Assembly (NCBI GenBank): GCA_001816385.1
Contig: MHBW01000011.1
Coordinates: 1-42,880 of the forward strand
Length of the DNA stretch: 42,880 bases
Direction: 5' to 3'
Source: Candidatus Blackburnbacteria bacterium RIFCSPHIGHO2_01_FULL_43_15b
Lineage (GTDB): Bacteria > Patescibacteriota > Microgenomatia > UBA8517 > UBA10165
The notes under the pieces are model-generated. The model did no database searches, was not told the origin of the DNA, and saw only the letters and a list, made by a program, of their open reading frames with translations. How positions within the stretch are numbered: position 1 is the first letter of the stretch; each line of letters opens with the position of its first letter. Below, in pieces: positions 1-8,396 of this stretch. The position numbers and the translations under genes were made by a program.

Positions 1-180
1 GGATATTTCACTCCTTTTGAGGTATTCTTAGCTAAGTTAAATAACCAAAGGGTTGCGATTCAATCTGGAATGTAGGTTGCCGCCAAAGTGGTGCGCGCAC
101 TCTACAATAAGCAAGTCCCCAAAAAGACAAGCCCAAAACAAGAGTCGCGCGCACCACCCCATATTTCTCCGTTACTGATG

Positions 181-717
181 CTACTTTAAATCGAGGCTTC
201 TGAGGTACTCCTTAAAATCTCCTTTCAAATCTTCATGTCTTAAAGCCAAATCTACAATTGTTTTCAAATACCCCAGTCTTGATCCGCAATCGTGATATTC
301 ACTGTTTTGAATCTCCTGGGCATAAATCTCCGCACCGTTCTCCATCATCACATTCAATCCGTCAACATATACCAACTCTTGCCCGGGCTTAACCTTTTCA
401 GCAGCACGTCTTAAGGCCAGGAAGATTTCCGGTGTAAATATAAATCCTGCTAACGTGGCCAAATTGGAAGGCGATTCAGCCTCGCTGCCAGGCTTTTCTA
501 CAATCTTTGAAACACGCATAAGTCCTTCTCCTAATTCCTCTCCCCCCGCATACCCATATTTTTTAAAGTCTGCCGGATCCGTTGTCCTCATTCCTCCCAA
601 AATCGTACTGCCGGTCTTTTCGTAAGCGGCCAGAAGCTGCTCTGTAACCGAAGGGGTTGCGTCCATGAATTCATCACCCCAAAAGACAATAAATGGCTCA
701 TCTCCCATCACCATCAC
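181..717 (-). pseudogene. galU: C-terminal portion of UTP-glucose-1-phosphate uridylyltransferase (GalU-like), N-terminus missing
   Basis: GDEPFIVFWGDEF...AGFIFTPEIF...YHDCGSRLGYLKTIVDLAL is GalU-like. The N-terminal nucleotide-binding part (GxGTR region) is absent, and the frame is interrupted upstream by a palindromic repeat. Confidence 0.7.
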
Positions 718-737
718 AATTAAGCCATCTAGCTTTT

Positions 738-850
738 GTCATTCCGAGCGCAGCCTCGCCAAAGGCGGGCGCAGTGGGGAATCTCTCATACATGCGAGTT
801 CTAAAATCTCGAACGGGTCGAGAGATTCTTCGCCTTCGGCTCAGAATGAC
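738..850. repeat. gtcattccgag...cagaatgaca palindromic repeat (family A)
   Basis: Ends gtcattc / gaatgac are inverted; related copies occur throughout the window. Confidence 0.8.
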
Positions 851-1218
851 AATAATACCTCATAGTCTTCCTCCCCTTATCTCATTTTCCCACTTTCAAC
901 GTCCCATAACTAGCATTTTCCTACAGGGTATTGACATATGCTCATAACCCCGTGTGCAATTATTTTAATTGACTTGCCCCAAAAGCGAGTTTTTTGCTCT
1001 ATAACATAGTTTCAGATGGAGGAACTGCATGAAGTGGGACCGAATTAGCCCGCGCATGGAGCGCGACCACATCATTGACAACACCACAATTCCCTTACTA
1101 CACAACAATTTATCCACGCCCTAGTGGGGATGACAGGTACTTGCTCTACCCATACCACTTGTGTTACACTCTTGACAAGAGCTCAGGAAATACTGAGTTC
1201 TTTGTGGTTAAATAGGAT

Positions 1219-1401
1219 ATGAACCCGATAACGTTTCTAACCGAGGTCATTACTGAACTTAAGAAAGTTGTCTGGCCATCACGGAACCAAACAATACAGG
1301 CAACGGTACTGGTTATTGCCATTTCGTTGATCGTAGGATTGTATGTTGGAGGGTTGGATTATATATTCACAACAGCCTTGAACAAATTGTTATTTAAGTA
1401 A
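1219..1401 (+). CDS. secE: Preprotein translocase subunit SecE
   Basis: 60 aa, ITELKKVVWPSRNQTIQAT motif plus one TM helix, directly before nusG. Confidence 0.93.
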   Translation: MNPITFLTEVITELKKVVWPSRNQTIQATVLVIAISLIVGLYVGGLDYIFTTALNKLLFK

Positions 1402-1403
1402 AT

Positions 1404-2150
1404 ATGTCAGACGATACAAAAGATTTACTAGCTGAAGAAAACACAGGTATAGATTCTGGCTCTGCGGCCGGAACGACAAGTGTTTCAGAAGAAGAGCAAG
1501 ACGACGCACTTCCCGCCGCAAAAGCCGATACAGAGGCAGCCCCGGCAGCCGCCACAGGTTTGGAAGAGCGAGGCTCAGGCTCAAAAAAGCTTTCCGGCCA
1601 CATTATCATTTCCAAAACTGACGATCCTCGCGCCCATTGGTATGTTGTCCACACAACATCCGGCCATGAAGCTCGAGTTGCCGAATCTTTAAGGCAAAGA
1701 ATCGAGACTATGAGTTTAACTGATAAGGTTTTTGAAGTTTTAATCCCCACCCAGGACCGCGTTGTAATCCGCTCTGGCAGAAAAGTCACAGTCAAAGAAA
1801 AAATTTTCCCCGGCTATATCTTAGTTAAAATGATTCTGGACGAAGATGCCTGGCTGGCTGTCAGAACAACCCAAGGCGTGACAGGATTCGTCGGCGCGGG
1901 CAACAAGCCTACACCTCTTTCCGAAGCCGAAGTTTCCAATATCGAAAAGTTTACCTCAGCTCCCGCGGCAAGATATAAGGTTCGCTTTTCTGTGAGCGAA
2001 GCTGTCAAGATCACAGACGGACCGTTCACAGAATTTTTAGGCACAATTTCCGAGATGGATGAAGAACGCGGAAAAGTAAAAGTTATGGTATCCATATTCG
2101 GCAGGGAAACACCGGTGGAACTTGATTTTCTTCAGATTGCAAAAGTATAA
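1404..2150 (+). CDS. nusG: Transcription termination/antitermination protein NusG with acidic N-terminal extension
   Basis: [11 protein letters not shown]...FPGYILVKM...[12 protein letters not shown] and a KOW-like C-terminus; about 65-75 extra N-terminal residues. Confidence 0.95.
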   Translation: MSDDTKDLLAEENTGIDSGSAAGTTSVSEEEQDDALPAAKADTEAAPAAATGLEERGSGSKKLSGHIIISKTDDPRAHWYVVHTTSGHEARVAESLRQRIETMSLTDKVFEVLIPTQDRVVIRSGRKVTVKEKIFPGYILVKMILDEDAWLAVRTTQGVTGFVGAGNKPTPLSEAEVSNIEKFTSAPAARYKVRFSVSEAVKITDGPFTEFLGTISEMDEERGKVKVMVSIFGRETPVELDFLQIAKV

Positions 2151-2163
2151 CAGATTTCTAATC

Positions 2164-2592
2164 ATGGCTGCAAAAAAAATCAAAACACTAATAAAACTAA
2201 ATCTACCAGCGGGGGAAGCAACTCCTGCTCCACCTGTGGGAACAGCACTTGGGCAACACGGACTTCCAATCATGGACTTCGTCCGCTCATACAATGAAAA
2301 AACCGCCTCTCAAAAGGGTAATATTGTCCCTGTGGTCATCACGATTTACGAAGACCGATCTTTTACTTTTGAAACAAAACTTGCTCCAGTTTCTGCTTTA
2401 ATAAAGAAAGAATTAAAGCTTGAAAAAGGCAGCGGCACGCCCAACAAACAACCTGTTGGCGTTTTAAGCCAGGAACAGTTGAGAAAAATTGCCGAAAATA
2501 AATTGCCGGATTTGAACACAAATGACATAGGCGCCGCGATGAGAATAGTTGCCGGAACAGCAAGATCAATGGGAGTAAAAGTGACAGTATAA
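2164..2592 (+). CDS. rplK: 50S ribosomal protein L11
   Basis: [24 protein letters not shown]...[10 protein letters not shown]. Confidence 0.97.
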   Translation: MAAKKIKTLIKLNLPAGEATPAPPVGTALGQHGLPIMDFVRSYNEKTASQKGNIVPVVITIYEDRSFTFETKLAPVSALIKKELKLEKGSGTPNKQPVGVLSQEQLRKIAENKLPDLNTNDIGAAMRIVAGTARSMGVKVTV

Positions 2593-2594
2593 GC

Positions 2595-2672
2595 TGTCAT
2601 CCTCGCGAAAGCGGGGAACTATATAAATAGATTCCTGCTTCCGATCGCCTCGCGAAGCGGGCAGGAATGACA
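2595..2672. repeat. Family A repeat between rplK and rplA
   Basis: tgtcatcctcgcgaaagcgggg...gcgaagcgggcaggaatgaca. Confidence 0.8.
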
Positions 2673-2680
2673 AGGAAAAT

Positions 2681-3346
2681 ATGTCTAAAACTAAAACAAA
2701 AATTATTGACGATTCAATCGCAGTGAAGTCTCACACCTCCGCCATCCCCAAAACCGAGAAGGTCAGGGGCAAAAAGTATCAGGAAGCAAAAAGTAAGGTA
2801 GACGCGGAAAAATCTTATCCACTTCCTGAAGCACTTCAATTGGTTAAAGTGACTTCGTGCGCAAAATTTAGCGGACCTGTTCAGCTCCATTTAGTTTTAA
2901 TAAAAGGCAGCATTAACAAGGTTTTAGATCTTCCCTACGCCAGCGGAAAAACCAAAAAGGTTGAGGTGGCAAGCGACGAAACTATCACAAAACTGCAAAG
3001 TAGCAAAATTAATTTTGATGTATTGATTGCACATCCTTCGATGATGTCAAAACTTGTGCCTTTCGCAAAAGTTTTGGGGCCAAGAGGATTAATGCCCAAT
3101 CCTAAAAATGGAACAATTTCGGACAATCCCGAAGAAGCAGCCAAAAAATTTGGCGGTAATTCTTTGCAAGTAAAGTCTGAGGCCAAGGCTCCGCTTGTCC
3201 ATACCATAATCGGAAAAATTGACCAGCCGGAGAAAGAGCTGGAAGAAAATTTCAAATTTATTACAGATGTAGTTGGCGCACGCAATATCCAAAAGGCAGT
3301 TATTGCAGCAACTATGGGACCGGCAATTAAGGTTATTGTTGCGTAA
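2681..3346 (+). CDS. rplA: 50S ribosomal protein L1
   Basis: LGPRGLMPNPKNGTI signature. Confidence 0.96.
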   Translation: MSKTKTKIIDDSIAVKSHTSAIPKTEKVRGKKYQEAKSKVDAEKSYPLPEALQLVKVTSCAKFSGPVQLHLVLIKGSINKVLDLPYASGKTKKVEVASDETITKLQSSKINFDVLIAHPSMMSKLVPFAKVLGPRGLMPNPKNGTISDNPEEAAKKFGGNSLQVKSEAKAPLVHTIIGKIDQPEKELEENFKFITDVVGARNIQKAVIAATMGPAIKVIVA

Positions 3347-3369
3347 GTCAGCTTGAAATAGTAAGATAT

Positions 3370-3524
3370 AACCAATCCAAAGACCGTAGGTGTCCGAAAA
3401 CAAAAAAGTCGAAGGGCTTATTCCTACCGAGGTAATGAATGTAGTAGCGCAATTTACTGCGCGCCACAACAGCGCAGACTAAAGTCTGCTAATACACCTC
3501 GGTAAATGCCGAGGTTTCGTTTTT
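3370..3524 (+). promoter_or_regulatory. L10 leader-type autoregulatory RNA with terminal hairpin
   Basis: Upstream of rplJ; ccaaagaccgtaggtg ... ttattcctaccgaggt ... cctcggtaaatgccgaggtttcgttttt, matching the remembered L10 leader (RF00557) arrangement. Confidence 0.75.
3441..3495. repeat. Family B repeat (gtagtagcGCAATTTACTGCgc...GCAGACTAAAGTCTGCtaatac) inside the L10 leader
   Basis: Same architecture as copies at 15374-15417, ~36700-36775 and 40970-41490. Confidence 0.75.
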
Positions 3525-3530
3525 AAAAAA

Positions 3531-4085
3531 ATGAAAAAAGCACAAAAAATCGAAGTTTTAGAAGCCCTTTCCGGGAAGCTTTCTGGTGCCAAATCGGCAA
3601 CCGTTGTTAACTACCAGGGTTTAGCAACAAAAGACCTTCAAGTTTTAAGAGCGGAACTTAGCAAGGTCGGTGGAACTTTTACCGTTGTCAAAAATACACT
3701 ACTCAAGTTGGCGCTTGACAAAACACAAGCCGGACAAGATATACCCACCAATGCTCTGGATGGCCCAACAGCAATTATTTTGGCCAAAGATGACGAAGTC
3801 GCGCCTTTATCTGCCTTAGCAAAATTTGCTAAAGAAAGGGCTTTGCCAAAACTTAAATTTGGAGTTTTTGATAATGTCATAGTGGACAGCGAAAAACTGG
3901 AGATTCTCTCGAAACTTCCAAACAAAACCACACTTTATGCTCAATTAATCGGCACAATTGCCGGACCAGCGTATGGGTTGGTAGGAACCTTAAATGCGAA
4001 TTTACAAATGTTGGTTTACATTTTTGACCAAAGGTCAAGACAGCAAGCTAACCTATTAAAGGCGGTGATTACGAATGGCAAATAA
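3531..4085 (+). CDS. rplJ: 50S ribosomal protein L10
   Basis: NYQGLATKDLQVLRAELSKVGGTFTVVKNTLLKLAL. Confidence 0.95.
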   Translation: MKKAQKIEVLEALSGKLSGAKSATVVNYQGLATKDLQVLRAELSKVGGTFTVVKNTLLKLALDKTQAGQDIPTNALDGPTAIILAKDDEVAPLSALAKFAKERALPKLKFGVFDNVIVDSEKLEILSKLPNKTTLYAQLIGTIAGPAYGLVGTLNANLQMLVYIFDQRSRQQANLLKAVITNGK

Positions 4086-4479
4086 TATAGAAAAACTCGT
4101 TGAAGAAATCAAAGGTCTAACCGTAATGGAATTGGCTGAGTTGGTAAAAACTCTTCAAGAAGAACTTGGAGTGTCTGCAATGCCTGTGGCAGCACCTGAC
4201 CAGCCTATAGCTGCAGCCAATGGCGAAGCAGCAGGCAATGCTCAGAGCGAGCAAGCCGCCGGAACAGGAGTTCAAACCGTAGTCTTGGCAAATGCAGGAA
4301 CAAACAAGATTGCAGTTATTAAAGCTTTGCGCGAAATCAATCCTAATCTTGGGTTGAAGGAAGCCAAAGATTTAGCCGAAGCTGCTCCGAAAGAAGTTGT
4401 AGTAGACGTTAAAGCAGATGAAGCAAAAGCTGCAAAAGAAAAGCTTGAAGCAGCAGGAGCTACGGTTGAGTTAAAGTGA
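4075..4479 (+). CDS. rplL: 50S ribosomal protein L7/L12
   Basis: TNKIAVIKALREINPNLGLKEAKDLAEAAPKEV...KEKLEAAGATVELK. Confidence 0.97.
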   Translation: MANNIEKLVEEIKGLTVMELAELVKTLQEELGVSAMPVAAPDQPIAAANGEAAGNAQSEQAAGTGVQTVVLANAGTNKIAVIKALREINPNLGLKEAKDLAEAAPKEVVVDVKADEAKAAKEKLEAAGATVELK

Positions 4480-4602
4480 CACTCGGCGTGTCATCTCTAC
4501 AAACCTGAGGCGCTCAGAGCCGTGGGTCTGAGCGCAGTCGAAGGAGCCAAATTCCCTCACACCACACGAGGGAATTTTGTGTTCACGTGTTATAACATAC
4601 CT

Positions 4603-4866
4603 ATGGGAAAGTACATAACTCAAAATCCCGCTATTTTGGGAGGAAAGCCAATTATTAGTGGAACCCGGATGTCTGTGGAAGCGATTTTGGAACTTCTAGC
4701 CTCTGGCATCGAAATAAAAGAAATAACAAAAGAGTACCCTTTCCTAAAGAAAGCTCAAGTTCAAGCCGCGATTGATTACGCCACCAAAGTTGTCTCTCGC
4801 GAAGAGAAATACATTAACTCGCTCACTATAATCAACGAAGACTCAGCCGACTCCCATCCTTATTAA
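4603..4866 (+). CDS. DUF433 family protein (possible antitoxin-like)
   Basis: NPAILGGKPIISGTRMSVEAILELLASG signature. Confidence 0.85.
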   Translation: MGKYITQNPAILGGKPIISGTRMSVEAILELLASGIEIKEITKEYPFLKKAQVQAAIDYATKVVSREEKYINSLTIINEDSADSHPY

Positions 4867-4966
4867 CCCTTCTACTGGCACTCACAACACAGGTTTTCTC
4901 TAAGTCTAATTCCACTTTACTCAAACGAAGTGGCAATTAACTTATCTACAAGCGGTGGTAGTCACT

Positions 4967-5851
4967 TTATGCGGATAAAGTGGTCAGATACTTTAATATT
5001 TCCTCTTCAACTCCAATCCCTGTCTCTTTTTGAAACTTTGCCCAGCGCGGAGCAGAATTTACCTCCAAAATATACACTTTCCCTGTTTCATTATCGCGAA
5101 TGACATCAACTCCGGCCACATCAATTCCTAATGCTTTCGCCGCCGAAGCCGCAAGCCTGTAAGTTTCCTGTTCTGCAAGGGGTCGCCTTGCAGGGCGCGA
5201 TACATCGAGACTTTGTACGTATCGCCGCCATTTTGTTGACAACGTCACAGTACCCATAACCTTACCGCCAATTACAAACACCCTTTCCCTTTGTGTGATC
5301 TTTATAAATTCCTGCGCTAAAAACCTTTTCCCTTCTTTCTCCAAGTCCTCTAGTCGTCCCTTAATCTCCTCTAGCTCTCCTTTATCTTTAACCAGCCACA
5401 CGGCATGTCCCTGTTTTCCATAAGTGCCCTTAATAATAAACGGATAACCAAACTTTTGAGGCGCTTTATTCAATAAAAGTGCCAGCGATCCAAAGATTGT
5501 GCTCGGCATAGGTATTCCTGCTTTTACTAATAAAAGAGTTTCGAGCGATTTCTTAAGCGGTGCATGTGCCGCGGGTCCCCTTGCAAAGATACTGTCCACA
5601 AGTGGAATTTTATTTTTAACTGCGTACTGGGCAACAATTGCTGCATCTTCAGAGCGTTCTCCTACTAATCTAATATAAATCACGACAAAATTTTTCAGAT
5701 CCTCTCCGCTAATTCTTAAAACACAATCCCCAGAGGAGTATTCAAGTTGCGAAAAAGAAGCAGCCACGACTTCAACTCCCAGCCGGACTCCCGCTTTCAC
5801 AAAAGGTTGTAAATGTTTTGTCCCACCGCCAACCAAAATTAGAATTTTCAT
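4967..5851 (-). CDS. RimK-like ATP-grasp ligase
   Basis: GYPFIIKGTYGKQGHAVWLV...FLAQEFIKITQRERVFVIGGKVMG...GVDVIRDNETGKVYILEVNSAPRW ATP-grasp pattern. Confidence 0.85.
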   Translation of the reverse strand: MKILILVGGGTKHLQPFVKAGVRLGVEVVAASFSQLEYSSGDCVLRISGEDLKNFVVIYIRLVGERSEDAAIVAQYAVKNKIPLVDSIFARGPAAHAPLKKSLETLLLVKAGIPMPSTIFGSLALLLNKAPQKFGYPFIIKGTYGKQGHAVWLVKDKGELEEIKGRLEDLEKEGKRFLAQEFIKITQRERVFVIGGKVMGTVTLSTKWRRYVQSLDVSRPARRPLAEQETYRLAASAAKALGIDVAGVDVIRDNETGKVYILEVNSAPRWAKFQKETGIGVEEEILKYLTTLSA

Positions 5852-7170
5852 TTCTTATACGTAGCCGAAGAGAAATTCTGATTTCTTTTATTTGGGTCAA
5901 CGACAAATCCCTCAAGATCCCGCCGCCCAATAATCATTGGGGTCTTTAATCTCTTCCGATCTGCAACTCCAGCCTGGGTTGTAATTCTTTTTCCTGCCAA
6001 CCAAAAAGTTATATTAACAACCGGTCTTTTTTGTTCACCCAAAGAACTTAAAAATCTCCTATTCCAAAGAACGTTGTTCCTTTCCAAAAGTCCCAAACTC
6101 AAAGCGTGCGCTCTATCAATGGCTGTGCTTTTCGCTCCGGTGTCAATTTTTGCAGCGATCATTCTGCTTTTTTTGCCCTTGCCGTTTTTCTTAATTTTCA
6201 CTTGCTCAAAAATTCCGACGCTGGGAGTTTCCGTATCGGATTTTTTCTTATTGACAGAGCTTGCGTGGAAAATGGCTTTGGCCACCTTTATCCCATGCTC
6301 CGCGTCGTGAATATGCAAATCCTCAACCTTTTCCAAACGTTTTCTCAAACCCGAAAGATTAGCCAGTTGAATTTGCAAACCCGGTTGAGAATTTATTTCC
6401 AAAACCAAAGGCCCGCGCTCAGGTGACAAAACAATATCTACTCCAACTAAATTTAACTCCGAAACCATTTGAGCTTTAACTGCAATTTCCAAAATGTGAT
6501 TCCAATATGGAATTTTCAAACCCGCAAGTTTACTCTGCGTACCAGGTTTGTAGACAATTAATTCCCCATGGTAAACCGCCTCGGTAGTTATTCCCGTTTC
6601 TAAATCAATGCCCACTCCAATTGCGCCTTTGTGAAGATTGGCTTTGCCGCCCGACTCGTGAGTCGGAAGCCTGAGCATTGCCATCACCGGCACTTTGTTA
6701 AAAACCATAATTCGGACATCCGGCGTTCCCCGATACGCAAACCGGCGAAAAACTTTGTGTCTTCCCACATATTCTTCGCAAAAAGCAACATCAGGAACAC
6801 TTCCAATAGAATAAGCGCCTTCCAAAATATCCAAAATATGCAAGTTAAAATCTTCAGCATAGAGTTTTTTCCTTTGCGTGGTAATCCAGGCTTTTCCGTC
6901 AGAAGATTTTTTGCGAATAACAATTATTCCGTCGCCATATGAACTTTTGCTGGGTTTTAGAGCAAAAGAGGAAGGAATATTGCTCCAATCAAAATTGACA
7001 ATATCTTCATTTTTTCTAAAAACTTTATAAAGTTCAGGGGTGGGGATTCCGCTTCTGCCCAAAATTCTTTTAGTTATAATTTTTGAACGCGCAATTCGCC
7101 GCCCACGAGCGGAAGTGTTGGCAAAAAGACCATTGCGGGCGTTAAGACCAAGGATTGAAGAAAATTTCAT
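5848..7170 (-). CDS. Alpha-L-glutamate-ligase-like ATP-grasp fused to RimB-like retropepsin (Zn_protease/DUF785-type) domain
   Basis: N-terminal ATP-grasp (SFALKPSKSSYGDGI...LVGVDIVLSPERGPLVLEINSQPGLQIQLAN); C-terminal RMIAAKIDTGAKSTAIDRAHAL aspartic-protease-like motif. Confidence 0.8.
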   Translation of the reverse strand: MKFSSILGLNARNGLFANTSARGRRIARSKIITKRILGRSGIPTPELYKVFRKNEDIVNFDWSNIPSSFALKPSKSSYGDGIIVIRKKSSDGKAWITTQRKKLYAEDFNLHILDILEGAYSIGSVPDVAFCEEYVGRHKVFRRFAYRGTPDVRIMVFNKVPVMAMLRLPTHESGGKANLHKGAIGVGIDLETGITTEAVYHGELIVYKPGTQSKLAGLKIPYWNHILEIAVKAQMVSELNLVGVDIVLSPERGPLVLEINSQPGLQIQLANLSGLRKRLEKVEDLHIHDAEHGIKVAKAIFHASSVNKKKSDTETPSVGIFEQVKIKKNGKGKKSRMIAAKIDTGAKSTAIDRAHALSLGLLERNNVLWNRRFLSSLGEQKRPVVNITFWLAGKRITTQAGVADRKRLKTPMIIGRRDLEGFVVDPNKRNQNFSSATYKK

Positions 7171-7190
7171 GCTAATTTGAAAATTAAAAA

Positions 7191-8021
7191 CTACTTACGC
7201 AGCAAGGTCCGGAATCTCCACATTTCTAATAATCTCAAGCCCATATAGCGGCCGAGGAAAAGATCAAACAGGAGTGCTGTAACTAAAACCAGTTCCGGAT
7301 GCAAAAGCGCGAAAAGCTGGAGTGGTTTGTACGACAAAATAACAAACGCCAAAACCGCCAAAATCAAAGTTTCAAAAGTTAAAGAGGCGGCAAATTCAAC
7401 ATTTTTCCCCAACTGCACGCGTGTAAATTCTTCAACCAGCAAAACCATTATTAACAATGGGAAAATTGAGATGTTGGCAAAATCCAAACCGGAAACATAA
7501 GGGGACGCAAAAAGCACAACCAAAACTGACAAAGAAACAAGCCATAAAATCAGGCTCATGCGGGGTAAATAAGCAAGCTTGGCTTTAATTTTGCGAAGAC
7601 CTATCCGAACAATTGTTGAGATTAAGACGATGAGCAAAAACAAGGCAATCCCCACAACCGGGCCAATAGCCGCAAAAACTACTCCTAAAGCAGCCGGGAA
7701 AAAAATTCCAAAACCCCGCAAACCAACTAAATGGCGGGCGCCGGCAATAAAGGTAGTGACCACAGGCAGCAGTAAAAGCAAAACAATTGTTTCAATCGAA
7801 ACGCCCGAGTAAATCGCGTTCCTGATAGCGTACTTTACAGGGCTGGCGTAAGCAGCTCCCAAAACTTGCTCCTTTAAAGCCTCCCGCATCTCTAACACAT
7901 CCAAAGTGGGAGGAGAAAAAACCGCGTCAACAGACGGCGCGGCAAGTGCGCTTCGGGCAAAAAACACAAAAACAAAAAGAAGAACAAAACAAGCTCCAAT
8001 AGAAAAGGTGATCTTTTTCAT
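7191..8021 (-). CDS. Multipass membrane protein resembling the 7TM module of inactive-transglutaminase/7TM proteins
   Basis: Signal-like N-terminus, then about seven hydrophobic segments; GVSIETIVLLLLLPVVTTFIAGARHLVGLRGFGIFFPAALGVVF; adjacent to ATP-grasp/retropepsin. Confidence 0.7.
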   Translation of the reverse strand: MKKITFSIGACFVLLFVFVFFARSALAAPSVDAVFSPPTLDVLEMREALKEQVLGAAYASPVKYAIRNAIYSGVSIETIVLLLLLPVVTTFIAGARHLVGLRGFGIFFPAALGVVFAAIGPVVGIALFLLIVLISTIVRIGLRKIKAKLAYLPRMSLILWLVSLSVLVVLFASPYVSGLDFANISIFPLLIMVLLVEEFTRVQLGKNVEFAASLTFETLILAVLAFVILSYKPLQLFALLHPELVLVTALLFDLFLGRYMGLRLLEMWRFRTLLRK

Positions 8022-8053
8022 ACGCAGGAGAGATTTTACCACTTCGGAAGCTG

Positions 8054-8275
8054 TTACTCCATATCTTTAGGTTGTATGCCCAGAAGCCAAAGGACGGCTT
8101 CTTTTTTATAACGACGGTCTCCGCGGGAGTTGATGCGGATCGCGGGAAGTTTGCCCTTTTTGCCCCAGCGCTTGATCGTTAAGGGCGAGACACGTAAAAC
8201 TTCTGCCACCTCTCGAACAGTGAGGAGATCTGGCAGTTCATCAATTTTTAAAGCTATGCGAGCTCTGGGTGCCAT
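8054..8275 (-). CDS. MerR/excisionase-type HTH DNA-binding protein
   Basis: LLTVREVAEVLRVSPLTIKRWGKKGKLPAIRINSRGDRRYKKEAV. Confidence 0.85.
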   Translation of the reverse strand: MAPRARIALKIDELPDLLTVREVAEVLRVSPLTIKRWGKKGKLPAIRINSRGDRRYKKEAVLWLLGIQPKDME

Positions 8276-8362
8276 TTGTAATAATTTCTATAAAGAAACA
8301 TATCAGACCCCCACGAACCCTGTCAAGGGGCAAACGTGTATAAAAATTGTAAGAATTGTCTA

Positions 8363-8391
8363 TTGACAAATACTATAGCCAAGACTAGAAA
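8363..8391 (+). promoter_or_regulatory. Putative sigma70-type promoter TTGACA-N17-TAGAAA
   Basis: Direct reading; the -10 ends 5 nt before the GTG start at 8397. Confidence 0.5.
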
Positions 8392-8396
8392 TAAAT

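Noticed and set aside
2346-2600. Minus-strand ORFs opposite rplK/rplA/rplJ
   Set aside because: Antisense to well-supported ribosomal protein genes with no family signal.
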